Source of the DNA: Lichenostomus cassidix | Lineage: Eukaryota > Chordata > Aves > Passeriformes > Meliphagidae | Direction: 5' to 3' | Assembly: GCA_008360975.2 (NCBI GenBank) | Contig: CM039182.1 | Coordinates: 108,777,443-108,841,442 of the forward strand | DNA length: 64,000 nucleotides | Shown here: positions 62,862 through 64,000 of the stretch, one piece after another | How the letters are laid out: each line of letters begins with the position of its first letter | How positions within the stretch are numbered: the stretch's first letter is position 1 | Program-made: the position numbers and the translations under genes | Notes under the pieces: generated by a model | Told to the model about the DNA's origin: nothing | Database searches by the model: none | The model's input: only the letters and a program-made list of their open reading frames with translations

Positions 62862-63112
62862 CGTGGAATCATAGAATGTCCTGTGTTGGAAGGGACCCAC
62901 AAGGATCATTAAAGTCCAGCTCCTGGCCCTGCATAGGACATCCCCAGAATCACACCACATGCTGAGAACATTGTCCAAAACACTTCTTGAACTCTGTCAG
63001 GTTTGGTACCATGACTACTTCCCTGTTCCAATGCACAATTATTCTCTGGGTGAAGAACCTTTTCCTAATATCCAACCTAAACTTCACCTGGCACAGCTTC
63101 ATGCCATCCTAC
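62862..63112 (-). mobile_element. CR1 LINE 3' fragment, antisense
   Basis: The plus strand starts CGTGGAATCATAGAATGTCC and continues GTTGGAAGGGACCCACAAGG, CTCCTGGCCCTGCATAGGAC, CTCTGGGTGAAGAACC and ATATCCAACCTAAACTTC, ending near CATGCCATCCTAC. This is the same CR1 subfamily as the split copy at 54.6 kb, and it sits about 50 bases past the duplicated LTR. Confidence 0.93.
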
Positions 63113-63369
63113 AATGGCATGCACACTTCTACAATGACACCATAAAGAATAGAAATCTTTTTAAGTAGAAATTTGAAACAGAGGATAAGAAAAGACCTTG
63201 CTTTCTAATGACAACCTGATACGTACCAATTTATGTAAATAAGTGCACAGTAACCACAGCAAAAGCAGTCTAACAATGCATTTAGTAATACACTATGCCA
63301 ATTTATAAAATATGTCACTGATTACTTGCCTTTAAACACAGAAGCCTGTAAAAACATATTGCTCAGGCT

Positions 63370-63900
63370 GACTGCCATCAAAGCATGATAATTTTCTTCT
63401 CGCATTGTCTGACATCACTTGCCTACGACAACAGCTATCTGTGAAACTGAGACCCTTATTCAGGAGGTTAATGCGAGGTAGGAACTCCATTCAGTGTTAT
63501 TTTGGCTTAAGGGCATAATGTCACAATTTGGTGCATCCTTTAATGACTTTTTTTTTTTCTAAAGACAGCTTACAGCTTAGACCTAGTTCAGCGAATTTCC
63601 TTGCAAGGTCCTTGGGAAATGGGAATGGGTGGGGAGTACAATTGATTGTGTGGCCAAATTTTTTGTTCTTGTCTGCTTACTGATTTTTGTTCATTTCACA
63701 AATAAACAAGGCATGAATACATCAACCCACAAACCATAAACAATAAAGAACTTCATCCTGTAAGTTTGCTACGGCCAGCAGTTTGTGGCTGAATCTGCTA
63801 TTTGTCATAAGATAAATGATAAAGTGATTGCCATTTGTCACTGAATACACAAGAGAAGTGTTCAGCTGTGAATCACACAAATGCAGGCAACAGTAAATAC
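63370..63900. promoter_or_regulatory. Candidate conserved non-coding element (63.6 kb)
   Basis: A repeat-free block with preserved CpGs (TACGACAACAGC, TTAATGCGAGG, TACGGCCAGC) and many homeodomain, GATA and forkhead-like words (ATAAACAATAAAG, AGATAAATGATAAAG, CAATTGATTGTGTGG). No open frame of note. Together with the 39-kb block this is the most enhancer-like sequence in the window. It may continue beyond it. Confidence 0.4.
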
Positions 63901-64000
63901 TGCTGTTCTTATTAGTAACTTCTTATAAAAAGATCTGCTTAACTATAAAAAATTATTTTCTTAACTATCTATACTGATTTAATATGTTAACAATTTTATG

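Overview
The window looks like bird nuclear DNA, most probably from a songbird (Passeriformes). It is AT-rich and CpG-poor and carries at least nine CR1 LINE fragments with the typical avian 3' end (ATTCTATG-type octamer tail). It also holds avian-style solo LTRs and one tRNA-Ile/CR1 chimeric SINE that matches my memory of TguSINE1, a family described from passerines. I find no protein-coding gene that the sequence supports. The open reading frames are short, and most are repeats read in frame or chance openings. The best reading is a gene desert or a very large intron.

Layout. 1-11.7 kb is mostly unique AT-rich DNA. It has a non-coding block that looks constrained (3.68-4.05 kb), a small CpG-dense patch (4.11-4.28 kb), a second such block (8.40-8.68 kb) and one weak exon candidate (10,782-10,856). 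11.7-22.2 kb holds a CR1 3' end, a fossil CR1 reverse-transcriptase stretch, the tRNA-derived SINE (17.9 kb), a solo LTR with intact 6-bp target duplications (21.4 kb) and another CR1 end. 22.2-43.8 kb is largely unique, with a GC-rich patch at 26 kb, a MIR-like relic at 33.2 kb and the strongest candidate for a conserved non-coding element at 38.86-39.56 kb. 43.8-50.1 kb is repeat-dense: a second copy of the same solo LTR family, three CR1 ends, an ERVL-type LTR fragment, a 21-unit CTTCC satellite and an 800-bp CR1. 54.6-55.5 kb is a CR1 split by a 484-bp LTR. 62.0-63.1 kb is an LTR with a 287-bp tandem duplication covering its TATA region, followed by a CR1 end. 63.37-63.9 kb is a further constrained-looking block.

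There are no genes working together here. What can be read is a history of insertions and a set of candidate distal regulatory elements, probably serving a gene outside the window. The calls for conserved elements rest on composition and motif content only, because no alignment could be run. Family names for repeats come from memory of consensus sequences.
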